A stretch of DNA of 64,000 bases from Flagellimonas taeanensis. GTDB lineage: Bacteria; Bacteroidota; Bacteroidia; Flavobacteriales; Flavobacteriaceae. Positions within the stretch are counted from its first letter, which is position 1. Every line of letters begins with the position of its first letter. The DNA is taken from NCBI RefSeq assembly GCF_003584105.1, contig NZ_QXFO01000008.1, positions 186,001 to 250,000 of the forward strand, written 5' to 3'. This document shows, in pieces, positions 9,917 to 19,600 of the stretch. The translations under genes were made by a program, and so were the position numbers. The notes beneath the pieces were generated by a model. That model was given only the letters and a program-made list of their open reading frames with translations, was not told the origin of the DNA and did not search any database.

Positions 9917-12226
9917 TTATTCGCTTCTCAATGATTCCACTGGATTGGCACTGGCCGCCCTCCAACTTTGCCAACTCACGGTAAGCAAGGCCACAAATAA
10001 GGTCAGCATTCCCGCAAAGAGAAATATCCACCAGTCCATATTGGTCTGATAGGCAAAGCTCTCCAACCATCTGTTCATGGCGTACCAAGAGAGCGGCACG
10101 GAGATCACGAAGGCCAATGCCACCCACTTCACAAAATCTTTGTTCAGGAGTACCATCACCTTGCCAATGGTGGCCCCGTTCACTTTACGCACCCCGATTT
10201 CCTTTTTCCGCTGCTGCATATAGAAAGTGGCCATGGCCAAAATGCCCATGGAAGAGATGACGACTGCCAAAAAGGTAAAGTAGCTGATAATTTTTCCGGT
10301 GCGCTCCTCTTTTTTGTACCACTGGTCTATGGTCTCGTCCACAAATCGGACATCAAATTCCACATCGCCCACAATCCCGGCATAAGTGGACTTGATCTGG
10401 TCGATGGTGCTTACAATTCCTTTTCCGTCAATCTTCAAGAAGATGTTGTCAACAAAGCGCTCTGGAGATTGTTGGTGCATCATCAGGGGGCCAATATTGC
10501 TGCGCAATTGCTTAAAATTGAAATCCTTGACCACCCCCAAAATGGGAATGTCCCTTTCTTCCATTTTAAAGGAAACAGGCTTGTCCGTGAGCCCCAACTC
10601 TTTTAGGGCGGCTTCGTTGAGGACGACCCCATTGGGAGCGTAGGCCACATCGGTGGGCATCACTTCGATGTTGAAGACATCATAGAACGCGGAATCCACT
10701 GCAAATTCCTGAAAGCTGACAGATTTCCCTTCGTAATCGAACGTTTGGTTGCTGCCCCCGCTCAAAGGACTTTGCCAGGTCAAGGAAGCCCCCTTTACAC
10801 CAGGAATTTTTAGGAGCTCGTCCGCAATGGCCTTTTTTTGGGTGGTACCGCCCAAATATTCCAGATGGACGATATTGTCCTTGTTAAACCCTAAATCCTT
10901 GCTTCTGAGATAATCGGTCTGTTTTAGAATGATCCAGCTACAGGCCAAAAGGGAAATGGCCACGGTATATTGGAAGGTGATGAAGGCTTTGGCATAAACA
11001 CTTTTGGCCTTGGTCCGCAATTCACCCTTGACCACTTCAATGGGTTTGAAGCTCGAAATTTTCAAAGCAGGGACAATACCCGAGATAAAACCGATCAAAA
11101 GCAGCATGCCCAGGGCCATAAGCACATTGGAAATGGTTAGGGCCTGGTTGAGGTCCAAATGGGTCTCCAAAAGGGAATTCAAGGCAGGCTCCAACAATTT
11201 GGCGAGCAAAAGGGCGAGCAAAACAGCAACAAAACACAAGGCGAAGGATTCCGCCACTAGCTGGCGGATCAGTTTTTTCTTGGACCCTCCCAACAGTTTT
11301 TTCACGGCCACTTCCTTCCCCCTAAAGGTAGCCTGGGCGATGGTGAGGTTGATATAGTTGCCAATCGCCAACAACAAAATGATCAATACAATGGCCGATA
11401 GAATGATGATCATGGTCTTGCTGTTGCTCTTTGTTGCATTGCCGGCCTTGTTGCTAAAATACAGTTCTTTCAGAGGGGTGAACTCCACCGTGCTTGCCCA
11501 GCCCTCTTTGTAGAGCCAAAAATCTTTTTTGAAATTTTTCAGTATCTGTGGGGCTTTTGCGGGAAGATTGGCATTGGGTTGGGCCATGAAATAAATACTG
11601 ATAGAGCACCAACCATATTCCTCCATGATGTTCTCAAAGCCCCAAATGGTTTTTAATGCCTTTAGGTTGACCAGCGCATCTTGCTCAATGAAATGGGTAT
11701 TCTCCGTAAAGTTTTCCATGACACCCGTGACCGTGAACTTATGCTGCGTATTGATGAAAACCGATTGGCCAATGACATCGATGGAGCCGAACAGTCGTAG
11801 GGCGGTCGATCGGGACAGGACAATACCGTCCTCGGTCTGGAGTACATTATCAGCTTCACCCTTGATCAAGGGAAAGGAGAACATCTTGAAGAAGCCCGGA
11901 TCAACAGCCAGATAATCAAACTTTACTTTTTGGCCATCGGTTTGGGAGATTCGTCCAGAGACATTACATACCCTTGTAAAATCCTCGATTTCAGCATAAC
12001 TGTTCTTAAGATCCGTGGCAATGGGGGGTGAAAAGTCCACCGTTTCATTTTCCAGGCGATAGATCCTATCCCTATTTTCATGAAAATTGTCAACGGACAG
12101 TTCATTTTGGATATAAACACCAAGGAGCAATACAAAGGTGAGCGACAGGGCGAACCCCAAAACGGTAACCGCCGTGTACATTTTGTTCCTGGAGAGGTGT
12201 CGGAGATATGTTTTTAGACCCAACAT
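9917..12226 (-). CDS. FtsX/MacB-type ABC permease P4 (shortest)
   Basis: 769 residues, the shortest of the ten. Its first coupling segment, KEVAVKKLLGGSKKKL, has lost the GIRK core seen in most paralogues, while the second, KEIGVRKVNGAT, is intact and matches P1. The ending LTVSWQSWRAASANPVESL also groups it with P1 although two other permeases lie between them. Starts at MLGLKTYLRHLSRNKMY, lacking the KN-x-KIAWRN signature, so it is an older or faster-evolving member. Confidence 0.94.
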   Translation of the reverse strand: MLGLKTYLRHLSRNKMYTAVTVLGFALSLTFVLLLGVYIQNELSVDNFHENRDRIYRLENETVDFSPPIATDLKNSYAEIEDFTRVCNVSGRISQTDGQKVKFDYLAVDPGFFKMFSFPLIKGEADNVLQTEDGIVLSRSTALRLFGSIDVIGQSVFINTQHKFTVTGVMENFTENTHFIEQDALVNLKALKTIWGFENIMEEYGWCSISIYFMAQPNANLPAKAPQILKNFKKDFWLYKEGWASTVEFTPLKELYFSNKAGNATKSNSKTMIIILSAIVLIILLLAIGNYINLTIAQATFRGKEVAVKKLLGGSKKKLIRQLVAESFALCFVAVLLALLLAKLLEPALNSLLETHLDLNQALTISNVLMALGMLLLIGFISGIVPALKISSFKPIEVVKGELRTKAKSVYAKAFITFQYTVAISLLACSWIILKQTDYLRSKDLGFNKDNIVHLEYLGGTTQKKAIADELLKIPGVKGASLTWQSPLSGGSNQTFDYEGKSVSFQEFAVDSAFYDVFNIEVMPTDVAYAPNGVVLNEAALKELGLTDKPVSFKMEERDIPILGVVKDFNFKQLRSNIGPLMMHQQSPERFVDNIFLKIDGKGIVSTIDQIKSTYAGIVGDVEFDVRFVDETIDQWYKKEERTGKIISYFTFLAVVISSMGILAMATFYMQQRKKEIGVRKVNGATIGKVMVLLNKDFVKWVALAFVISVPLSWYAMNRWLESFAYQTNMDWWIFLFAGMLTLFVALLTVSWQSWRAASANPVESLRSE

Positions 12227-12254
12227 TTTTATATCGTTTAGTTTTTGATGAATG

Positions 12255-14705
12255 TCATTCTGTTCTTAGGCTTTCCACAGGATTGATATTGGCCGCTCTA
12301 TAGGTCCTTGTGCCAATGACGGCCAGGGCCACTACCACCATTCCCAGTCCGCTGGAAAGGAATACCCACCAACTGATGGAGGTCTTATAGGCAAAACTTT
12401 GCATCCAATCCTGGATGAGGTACCACGAAATGGGCACGGAAATAACGAAGGCGATACCGACCAAGAGCAAGAATTCCTTGCACAACAATAGGTTCAGTTG
12501 GGCCAAATTGGCACCCAGGACCTTGCGTACCCCGATTTCCTTTACCCTTCGTTCCGTGGTATAGACAGCCAATCCCAAAAGTCCGAGACAACTGATGATA
12601 ATGGCGAGGCCCGTGGCCCATTTTAGCAATTGCATGGTGCTGCGTTCCCTTCTGTAAAAACCTTCCACGGTCTCATCCATAAATTCAATTTCCACCTCTT
12701 CATCGGGAAACACAGAGGCCCATGTTTTTTCAATCTCCCCAATGGATTTTGCCCACTGTCCCGTATCCTTGCCCAGATCAAAATGGATGCTTCGGAAATT
12801 CGAGTATCCGCCATTGCCCCAATCACCCGTAAGCGCCATAGGTTTGATAGTGGACCGTAGGGAGCGTTGGTTAAAATCCCTCATCAAGCCCACAATGGGA
12901 ATGCTCATGGTGTCCAATTTAACAGTGGCCCCTACCACTTCTGGAGCATTTTGAAACCCCAAGGCCTTTGCAAAGGCTTCGTTCACCACATACTCCATTA
13001 TAGTGTCATTTAAGCGGTCCCTTCCCGCCAATAATGGAATTTGGTATGTTTTTAAATAGGAAAGATCACCCCACAAGAATTCAGTTTCTTGATGCATTTC
13101 CGCCCCATCCTTGTAATAGGTAAGTATCGAAGAGGAAATATTATTGGAAGTAGGCGGGTTGTTGCCCCAGCTTACATTGGAAACGCCCTTGATGTCTTTA
13201 ATTTGATGGAACAAGCGTTCTTTTTTTACATCAGAATTATTGCTCCAAGGCAGGTACACGTAGGCCACTGCATCGGTTTTGATGCCCATGTCCTTGTTCA
13301 TTACAAAGTAAAGCTGTTTGCCGACCAATACGGTGGCAATGACAAAGACCTGTGCCACGACAAATTGGAAAATGGTCAGTGTCTTTCTAAGGCGAACCCC
13401 TTTGTCTCCCTTACTGAACTGCCCTTTCAAGACCAAAACCGGCCTGAACTTGGACATTACAAAGGCTGGATAAAAACCAGAAAGAAGACTCACCACGACA
13501 ATCAGCGCCAATATGCCCACAGCACCCTTTGTGCTATAGAGTACCGAGAGATCGATACCTTCGGGCAGGAAGTCCATGAACTGTCGCAATAGCATGGGTG
13601 CCAAGACCAGGGAGAGCACCGCGGCCAACAACGTCAGGATGAATGTCTCCACCAAGAACTGCCGTACCACTTGCTTCTTTGAACTCCCCAAAGTTTTGCG
13701 GATACCAATTTCCTTGGCCCTGGTCAATGCTTGGGCGGAGGTCAAATTGATGAAGTTGGCACAACCCAGCAACAGCAGGAAGAGGGCCACGAAGGCAAGG
13801 CTCTTCAGAACGGTCATGCTGGCCACATGATCTGAATTGTTGAAAGGATAATCACCATGTTTTCCACCAAAGTGGATATCGGCCAAGGGCTGGAGAACGA
13901 ACAACCGTTCATCATTGACGGCCCAGGGCTCCGTGTTTTTGTGTTCCAACGCCAAAGCATCCAATCTGGATTGGATTGCCGGGAGACTGGCCCCATTGGT
14001 TACCTTAATAAAGAGCTGGTCTCCAGAGCTTGTGCTGTTCCAAGCATCATTGGTGGCCACGTCTTTTCTATCGAACATCTTGGCAGAGGCTAGGGACATG
14101 AACTCAGTGAACGTCAAGTCACTTTTCTTTTCGAAGTCGGCTACCACCCCGGTCACTTTTACGGGAATGGAATCATTATAGATCAGTGTGCGCCCGATAA
14201 TGTTCGCCATTTGGGTGTGCGGAAAATATCTTTGGGCCTTTTCTTGGGAGAGGACCACTTGACCCGGTTCAGACAGGGCGGATTTACTTTCCCCTGCCAG
14301 CCATTCGTATTGGAACAACTCAAAATAGGCATCATCGGCAAGAATGGCGTTTTCGGGGTTCCTAAAACTCAGGTCGGCCTCCCTGTTCTCAACCTTGTAA
14401 AATGAAGTATTGAAGAAGGGGGCGGTCAGTTCTACCCCAGGCACACCTTCTTGAAAGGTACGCATCAGGGGAACGGCCACCCCACGGTTGGAAAACTCCG
14501 CATCATTGGATTTGAACAAGGAGGTGATCCTATAGATCCGATCACTGTCGGGATGGAACCGATCAAATGAAAAATCATAGTACACAATGGACCCAATGAC
14601 CATGGCGGCGCAAAGTCCAATGGAAAGCCCTATCACATTGATGGTCGAGAACAGTTTGTTCTTGAGAATGCATCTCCAGGCGAGTTTTAGGTTGTTCTTG
14701 AACAT
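12255..14705 (-). CDS. FtsX/MacB-type ABC permease P5 (longest)
   Basis: 816 residues, the longest paralogue. N-terminus MFKNNLKLAWRCILKNK; coupling segments KEIGIRKTLGSSKKQV and KEIGVRKVLGANLAQL. The periplasmic domains carry DDAYFELFQYEWLAGE and VNEAFAKALGFQN. It begins only 12 bp after the stop of P6, the tightest permease-permease junction, where the A-rich spacer seen at other junctions is shortened. Confidence 0.95.
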   Translation of the reverse strand: MFKNNLKLAWRCILKNKLFSTINVIGLSIGLCAAMVIGSIVYYDFSFDRFHPDSDRIYRITSLFKSNDAEFSNRGVAVPLMRTFQEGVPGVELTAPFFNTSFYKVENREADLSFRNPENAILADDAYFELFQYEWLAGESKSALSEPGQVVLSQEKAQRYFPHTQMANIIGRTLIYNDSIPVKVTGVVADFEKKSDLTFTEFMSLASAKMFDRKDVATNDAWNSTSSGDQLFIKVTNGASLPAIQSRLDALALEHKNTEPWAVNDERLFVLQPLADIHFGGKHGDYPFNNSDHVASMTVLKSLAFVALFLLLLGCANFINLTSAQALTRAKEIGIRKTLGSSKKQVVRQFLVETFILTLLAAVLSLVLAPMLLRQFMDFLPEGIDLSVLYSTKGAVGILALIVVVSLLSGFYPAFVMSKFRPVLVLKGQFSKGDKGVRLRKTLTIFQFVVAQVFVIATVLVGKQLYFVMNKDMGIKTDAVAYVYLPWSNNSDVKKERLFHQIKDIKGVSNVSWGNNPPTSNNISSSILTYYKDGAEMHQETEFLWGDLSYLKTYQIPLLAGRDRLNDTIMEYVVNEAFAKALGFQNAPEVVGATVKLDTMSIPIVGLMRDFNQRSLRSTIKPMALTGDWGNGGYSNFRSIHFDLGKDTGQWAKSIGEIEKTWASVFPDEEVEIEFMDETVEGFYRRERSTMQLLKWATGLAIIISCLGLLGLAVYTTERRVKEIGVRKVLGANLAQLNLLLCKEFLLLVGIAFVISVPISWYLIQDWMQSFAYKTSISWWVFLSSGLGMVVVALAVIGTRTYRAANINPVESLRTE

Positions 14706-14717
14706 ATGTCTTCTTTT

Positions 14718-17117
14718 TTATTCCGTACGCAGACTTTTAACGGGGTTGGACCTTGCGGCTTTTATGGCTTGAAAACTCACGGTAATGACTGTGACGAGCA
14801 TGGCCCCGAGCATGGCAAGACCAAAGATCCACCACTTCAAGATGACACGATAGGGATACTCCTGTAACCATCCGTTCATAATGTAATAGGCTATGGGGAC
14901 GGCGATGAAACAGGAGATGATCACCAGTTTCAAAAAGTCTTTGGAAAGCATGTTCCAGACATTGAAAACAGAGGCTCCCAATACTTTTCGGACACCGATT
15001 TCCTTGGTGCGTTGTTCGGCCACAAAGGAAGTAAGCCCAAAAAGGCCCAGACAACTGATCAATATGGCAAGGGCCGTGAAGATGCCGGAAAGGGTGCCGA
15101 TGCGCACCTCGGAAGCAAATTTCTCCCCATATTCCTCGTCCACAAAATCATATTGAAAGGGGATGTTGGGAAAATGCTCCTTGAACACGCGCTCAATGAT
15201 GGCAATGTTTTGACTGGCGCTTTGGTTGGGGTTCAAACGGAGGTTATAAAAGGATCCATTGTTGTACTTGTCGAAAACGTACATGCCCTGCTTTATGGGC
15301 TCGTAGGGCGATTGGGCAATCATGTCCTGTACTACCCCAATGATTTTCAAGGGAGGTCTGGGATCTTCCTCATCATCATCTTTGATGAATTGGCCCACAG
15401 GATTTTTCAGCCCCATATATTTGACCGCGGTCTCATTGATCAATACGGCATTGGAGTCAGATGGGAACTCCCTGGAGAAATCCCTTCCCTGAACAATCTT
15501 CAAGTTAAGGCTTTTGGCATATTCAGGGGAGACCTCGGTCCACGCAAGGTCCTCTTGGAAACCCTCCGGTTTGCCTTCCCAGACAAAGCCACTTCGGTTG
15601 GACCAAATATTGGTGGTCGGGGCACTGGACGTGGACATTTCCATGACCGCACCCGAAGCGATGAACTCATCCCGCATCAGTTCAAATTTGCCTGTGAAAT
15701 CTTGGCTCATGGTCGGAATCTGGATCAGGCCTTCCTTATCATATCCAATGGGTCTGTTCTTGGCGTAATTGATCTGTTGCATCACGATTACGGTGCCGAT
15801 GATAAAGGCCACCGATACCGTAAATTGGACTACCACTAGGATCTTTCTGGGCAATCCGGAATGTTTCCCGGCCTTGAAGGTGCCTTTCAGCACGTCCACG
15901 GGCCTGAAGGACGACAGATAAAGGGCGGGATAACTGCCTGCAAGCATGGCCGTGAACAAGATGAAGACCAAGGATATTCCCCAAAAACCTGCGGAGCTCC
16001 AAGGGAACGTCATTTCTTTCTTGGCGAGGTTGTTGAATCCGTTCAAGGACAGGATAACAATGAGCACGGCGATGCCAAAAGCGAAAAGCACCACCAAAAA
16101 GGATTCGCCCAAGAACTGGTTGATCAATTGACGGCGCTGGGAACCAATGGATTTTCGGATGCCCACTTCCTTCGCCCTTTTTTCGGAACGGGCCGTGCTG
16201 AGGTTCATAAAGTTGATGCAGGCCAATAAGAGTACAAAAGCACCGATGATGGCAAAAAGCCAAACATATTTGATGCGGCCACCAACCTGTTTCCCGTTTT
16301 CAAAATTGCTGCGGAGGTACCAATCCTTCATGGGGAAGAGAAACAATTGTGGGTTGAATTCCTCCGTATTTTTGTTGAGCGTCTTCTTTACATCTTTTAT
16401 GGTGGACGTTACCCGCTCCATGGTGGTGTTGTCGGCAATCTGTACGAACATTTGGAAGGAGTTGTTCCCCCATTGGTCCTCGGCATTTTTTATCCATTCG
16501 TTCACCGAGACATATTTATCCCAGGGCATGATGAATTGAGCATCGTTAAAAGAGTTGTTGAAGGGAATGTCCTCATACACGGCAGTCACCATCATATCAT
16601 ATTGGCTATTGACCTCTATGGTTTTTCCAATGGGGTCTTCATCACCGAACAGGGCATTGGCAGTGGATTCGTCCAACATGATGGAATTGATTTCCCTCAC
16701 CCCGTCCTTTTCCCCTTTCAGGATTTTCAGGTCGAGCATTTCTGGGGCATCACGCTGCATAAAATTGCCATCCCGGGAAATACTGGTTTCCTTATATTTT
16801 AAATATTGGGAGGTGTTCCAGGAGGACATCACCAGATGCTTGAAATTGTCCATATACCCATCCCTGAAAGCTTTTTCCAGCGGTCGGGGAATGGCAGGCC
16901 CGGTCCCGGTCTGTCCATTAAAGGTTTGCGACTGGAAAATTTGCGCGATCTGGTCCTTGTGGGAAAAATAGTTGTTGTGGCTCAGCTCGTCCCTCACCCA
17001 CAGACCGATGATGAGGGTCACGGCCATGCCCAGTGCAAGCCCCCCTACATTGATGACGGTATAGGCCTTGTTCTTGGTAAGGTTCCTCCACGCAATTTTT
17101 AGATAGTTCTTAAACAT
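14718..17117 (-). CDS. FtsX/MacB-type ABC permease P6
   Basis: 799 residues. N-terminus MFKNYLKIAWRNLTKNK, ending NPVKSLRTE. Coupling segments KEVGIRKSIGSQRRQL and KEIGVRKVLGASVFNV. The first periplasmic domain has LDESTANALFGDEDPIG; the second contains an acidic run DDDEEDPRP inside an otherwise standard MacB-PCD context, not seen in the other nine. Leader CAATCAAAAAACGAAAAATC just before the ATG resembles the leaders of P7, P8 and P10. Confidence 0.95.
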   Translation of the reverse strand: MFKNYLKIAWRNLTKNKAYTVINVGGLALGMAVTLIIGLWVRDELSHNNYFSHKDQIAQIFQSQTFNGQTGTGPAIPRPLEKAFRDGYMDNFKHLVMSSWNTSQYLKYKETSISRDGNFMQRDAPEMLDLKILKGEKDGVREINSIMLDESTANALFGDEDPIGKTIEVNSQYDMMVTAVYEDIPFNNSFNDAQFIMPWDKYVSVNEWIKNAEDQWGNNSFQMFVQIADNTTMERVTSTIKDVKKTLNKNTEEFNPQLFLFPMKDWYLRSNFENGKQVGGRIKYVWLFAIIGAFVLLLACINFMNLSTARSEKRAKEVGIRKSIGSQRRQLINQFLGESFLVVLFAFGIAVLIVILSLNGFNNLAKKEMTFPWSSAGFWGISLVFILFTAMLAGSYPALYLSSFRPVDVLKGTFKAGKHSGLPRKILVVVQFTVSVAFIIGTVIVMQQINYAKNRPIGYDKEGLIQIPTMSQDFTGKFELMRDEFIASGAVMEMSTSSAPTTNIWSNRSGFVWEGKPEGFQEDLAWTEVSPEYAKSLNLKIVQGRDFSREFPSDSNAVLINETAVKYMGLKNPVGQFIKDDDEEDPRPPLKIIGVVQDMIAQSPYEPIKQGMYVFDKYNNGSFYNLRLNPNQSASQNIAIIERVFKEHFPNIPFQYDFVDEEYGEKFASEVRIGTLSGIFTALAILISCLGLFGLTSFVAEQRTKEIGVRKVLGASVFNVWNMLSKDFLKLVIISCFIAVPIAYYIMNGWLQEYPYRVILKWWIFGLAMLGAMLVTVITVSFQAIKAARSNPVKSLRTE

Positions 17118-17142
17118 GATTTTTCGTTTTTTGATTGATGGC

Positions 17143-19575
17143 TTATTCGGTTCTTAGGCTTTTTATGGGATTGGCCACAGCCGCTTTTATACTTTGGTAG
17201 CTGACCGTCAAGAGGGCAACGCCCACGGCCATGAGTGCCGACAGGGCAAAGATCCACCATGGGATGTTGATGCGGTAGGAAAAATCCTGTAGCCAGCGGT
17301 CCATGGCATACCATCCCAAAGGTAGGGCGATGATGACCGACAGCCCCACAAGCTTTAGGAAATCCATGGAAAGTCGGTAAACGATTTGTCCTACACCTGC
17401 ACCCAATACTTTCCGCACCCCGATTTCCTTCACCCTTTTTTGTGCATTGAAGGCCGCAAGGCCAAGAAGTCCCAAACAGGCAATGATGATGGAAAGCACC
17501 GTAAAAATCATGAAGATCTGGCCCAAACGTTGCTCCGCGTCATAACTGGTGTTGAAGGAGTCATCCATAAAATAATGCTCAAAAGGCTGAGCAGGGGCCA
17601 AGTCGTTCCAAATCCTCTCTATTTCCGAAAGGGTCCGGGAAACATCCCCACCATTCAGCTTTATGGCCAAATTGCTGGCAAAATCTGTACCGTAGAATAG
17701 GCCAAGGGCACTTACTTCGTCCCTGAGGCTCTCGAAATGGAAATCCTTCACGACACCTATGACAGTACCGATGGAGCCATTGTCAAAATCATCGACAAAC
17801 TGTGAGCCCAGCACTTCTTCGGGGGTTTTCCCCAAAGTGGCAACGGCCTTTTCATTGAGCAAGATGGCAGAGGAATCGGTGGCAAAATGGTCAATGTCAA
17901 AATTTCTTCCGGCAACCATGTCCAGTCCAATAGTGGTCAAATAATCCTCATCCACGCGCCATTGCTGCATGTTCAGGGCTTTTTCCATGCTTTGGTCCTC
18001 TGCACGCAAAAAAGTTCCGCTGCTCCTTGACGAAGGGGTTGGCAAATAGCTGCTCAAAGTGGCTGTGTTGACTTGACTGAGTTGGGAGACTGCATTTTTG
18101 AAAGCTTGCTTTTTTCCTTCAAGGGCATTGACACCTTGAACGATCAGCACTTGATTTTTGGCATACCCCAGGTCCTTTCCTTGAATATATCGCAATTGTT
18201 GGAAAACCGTGAGGGTCCCCATAATCAAAAATACCGAAATGGAAAACTGCAGGATTACGAGCACATTTCGCACGCGCCCCCCACCCACAGATTGGTCTCC
18301 CTGCCCCTTGAGCACCTTTGCGGCCACAAACCGGGACATGAAAAGAGCTGGATAGCTTCCGGACAGGAATCCCAATGCCAAGGCCGCCAATAAGAGAATC
18401 AACCAAAACAAGGGGTTTGATATGGGTAGGGACAGCTCTTTGCCGCTCAGGTCATTGTACAAGGGCAGAACAGCCCAGGCAATGATCACTGCGACCACCA
18501 GGGACCCTAGGGCAATCAATGCCGATTCTGTTAAAAATTGCCCGACCAAACTCTTCCGTTGGGACCCCAAGGTTTTTCGGATTCCCACTTCCTTTGCCCT
18601 TTTAAGGGAATGTGCCGTGGAAAGGTTCATAAAGTTGACGCTTGCCAGAACCAATAGGATAAGGGCAATGGCCCCGAGGATGTAAACGTTCTTGATGTCG
18701 CTTACGGCACTGAACTCCGGACTTCTTCTGGAATACAAATGGATGTCCTCCAATGGGATCGTGGAGTAGCGCATGTAATTCCCCGAATCTATGAACTGCT
18801 GTTCCGTGATGCCTGGGAAAAATGCCTGGGCGTAGGGGATTACATATTTGCCCACCATTTCCTGCAATCGATCATGGATATCTTCGGCCTTGGTCCCTGG
18901 CAGCATTTTGATAAGGGTGTAATAGTTGTGACTTCCCCATTCGGCCAATTGGGCATCCTCATATCCGGCCATGGAAAGAAAAAGGCCCCGATCTTTGAGA
19001 AATGAATTCTTTGGGAGGTCTTCCAGAACACCTGTTACCCTATAGGTTTCATTATCGTTCAACACCACGGTTTTTCCTATGGCCTGTTCGATTGGAAAGT
19101 GTTTTTCGGCAGCGGTCCTTGTCATCACCAAGGTGTTGGGCTCCGTCAAAGCGGTCCTTTCATCACCATGCAACAATTCCAGCCCCAGCATCTTAAAAAA
19201 AGTAGAGTCGGCATAGGTCACCGAGGCTTCACGCACATTGCTGAGCGCTTCTTGCGTACGTATGAATATGCTCCCTACACCCCTGAACCGGGTAGTGAGT
19301 TCCACTTCAGGGATGTCGTTCAGTATAGCTTGGGCCATAGGAGCGGAAACTTCGGCAAGTGTTTCTTCCTTGCCGCCAAATTTCATATCGGCATTGAGTC
19401 GATAGATGCGCTCCGAATCGGAAAACATGCTATCATGGCTAAGTTCGTCGTGGATATAAAGCCCCAGCAAAAGTCCACCGGCCATTCCTATGGCCAGCCC
19501 AAATGTGTTCAGGAAAGTGAAGAAAGGTTGTTTCTTCAGGCTTCTCCAGGCTATTTTTAGATTGTTCTTGAACAT
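17143..19575 (-). CDS. FtsX/MacB-type ABC permease P7
   Basis: 810 residues. Closest visible relative is its direct neighbour P8: both carry a QVLI/VxxGxN...F segment after TM5, an SSYLP/SDYLP motif, and a WRVDxDYxxTxGL stretch in the second periplasmic domain. Coupling segments KEVGIRKTLGSQRKSL and KEIGVRKVLGAGVGQI. Ends NPIKSLRTE. Adjacent position and likeness suggest a tandem duplication. Confidence 0.95.
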   Translation of the reverse strand: MFKNNLKIAWRSLKKQPFFTFLNTFGLAIGMAGGLLLGLYIHDELSHDSMFSDSERIYRLNADMKFGGKEETLAEVSAPMAQAILNDIPEVELTTRFRGVGSIFIRTQEALSNVREASVTYADSTFFKMLGLELLHGDERTALTEPNTLVMTRTAAEKHFPIEQAIGKTVVLNDNETYRVTGVLEDLPKNSFLKDRGLFLSMAGYEDAQLAEWGSHNYYTLIKMLPGTKAEDIHDRLQEMVGKYVIPYAQAFFPGITEQQFIDSGNYMRYSTIPLEDIHLYSRRSPEFSAVSDIKNVYILGAIALILLVLASVNFMNLSTAHSLKRAKEVGIRKTLGSQRKSLVGQFLTESALIALGSLVVAVIIAWAVLPLYNDLSGKELSLPISNPLFWLILLLAALALGFLSGSYPALFMSRFVAAKVLKGQGDQSVGGGRVRNVLVILQFSISVFLIMGTLTVFQQLRYIQGKDLGYAKNQVLIVQGVNALEGKKQAFKNAVSQLSQVNTATLSSYLPTPSSRSSGTFLRAEDQSMEKALNMQQWRVDEDYLTTIGLDMVAGRNFDIDHFATDSSAILLNEKAVATLGKTPEEVLGSQFVDDFDNGSIGTVIGVVKDFHFESLRDEVSALGLFYGTDFASNLAIKLNGGDVSRTLSEIERIWNDLAPAQPFEHYFMDDSFNTSYDAEQRLGQIFMIFTVLSIIIACLGLLGLAAFNAQKRVKEIGVRKVLGAGVGQIVYRLSMDFLKLVGLSVIIALPLGWYAMDRWLQDFSYRINIPWWIFALSALMAVGVALLTVSYQSIKAAVANPIKSLRTE

Positions 19576-19600
19576 GGTTCTCGTTTTTTTTGATTGCTGT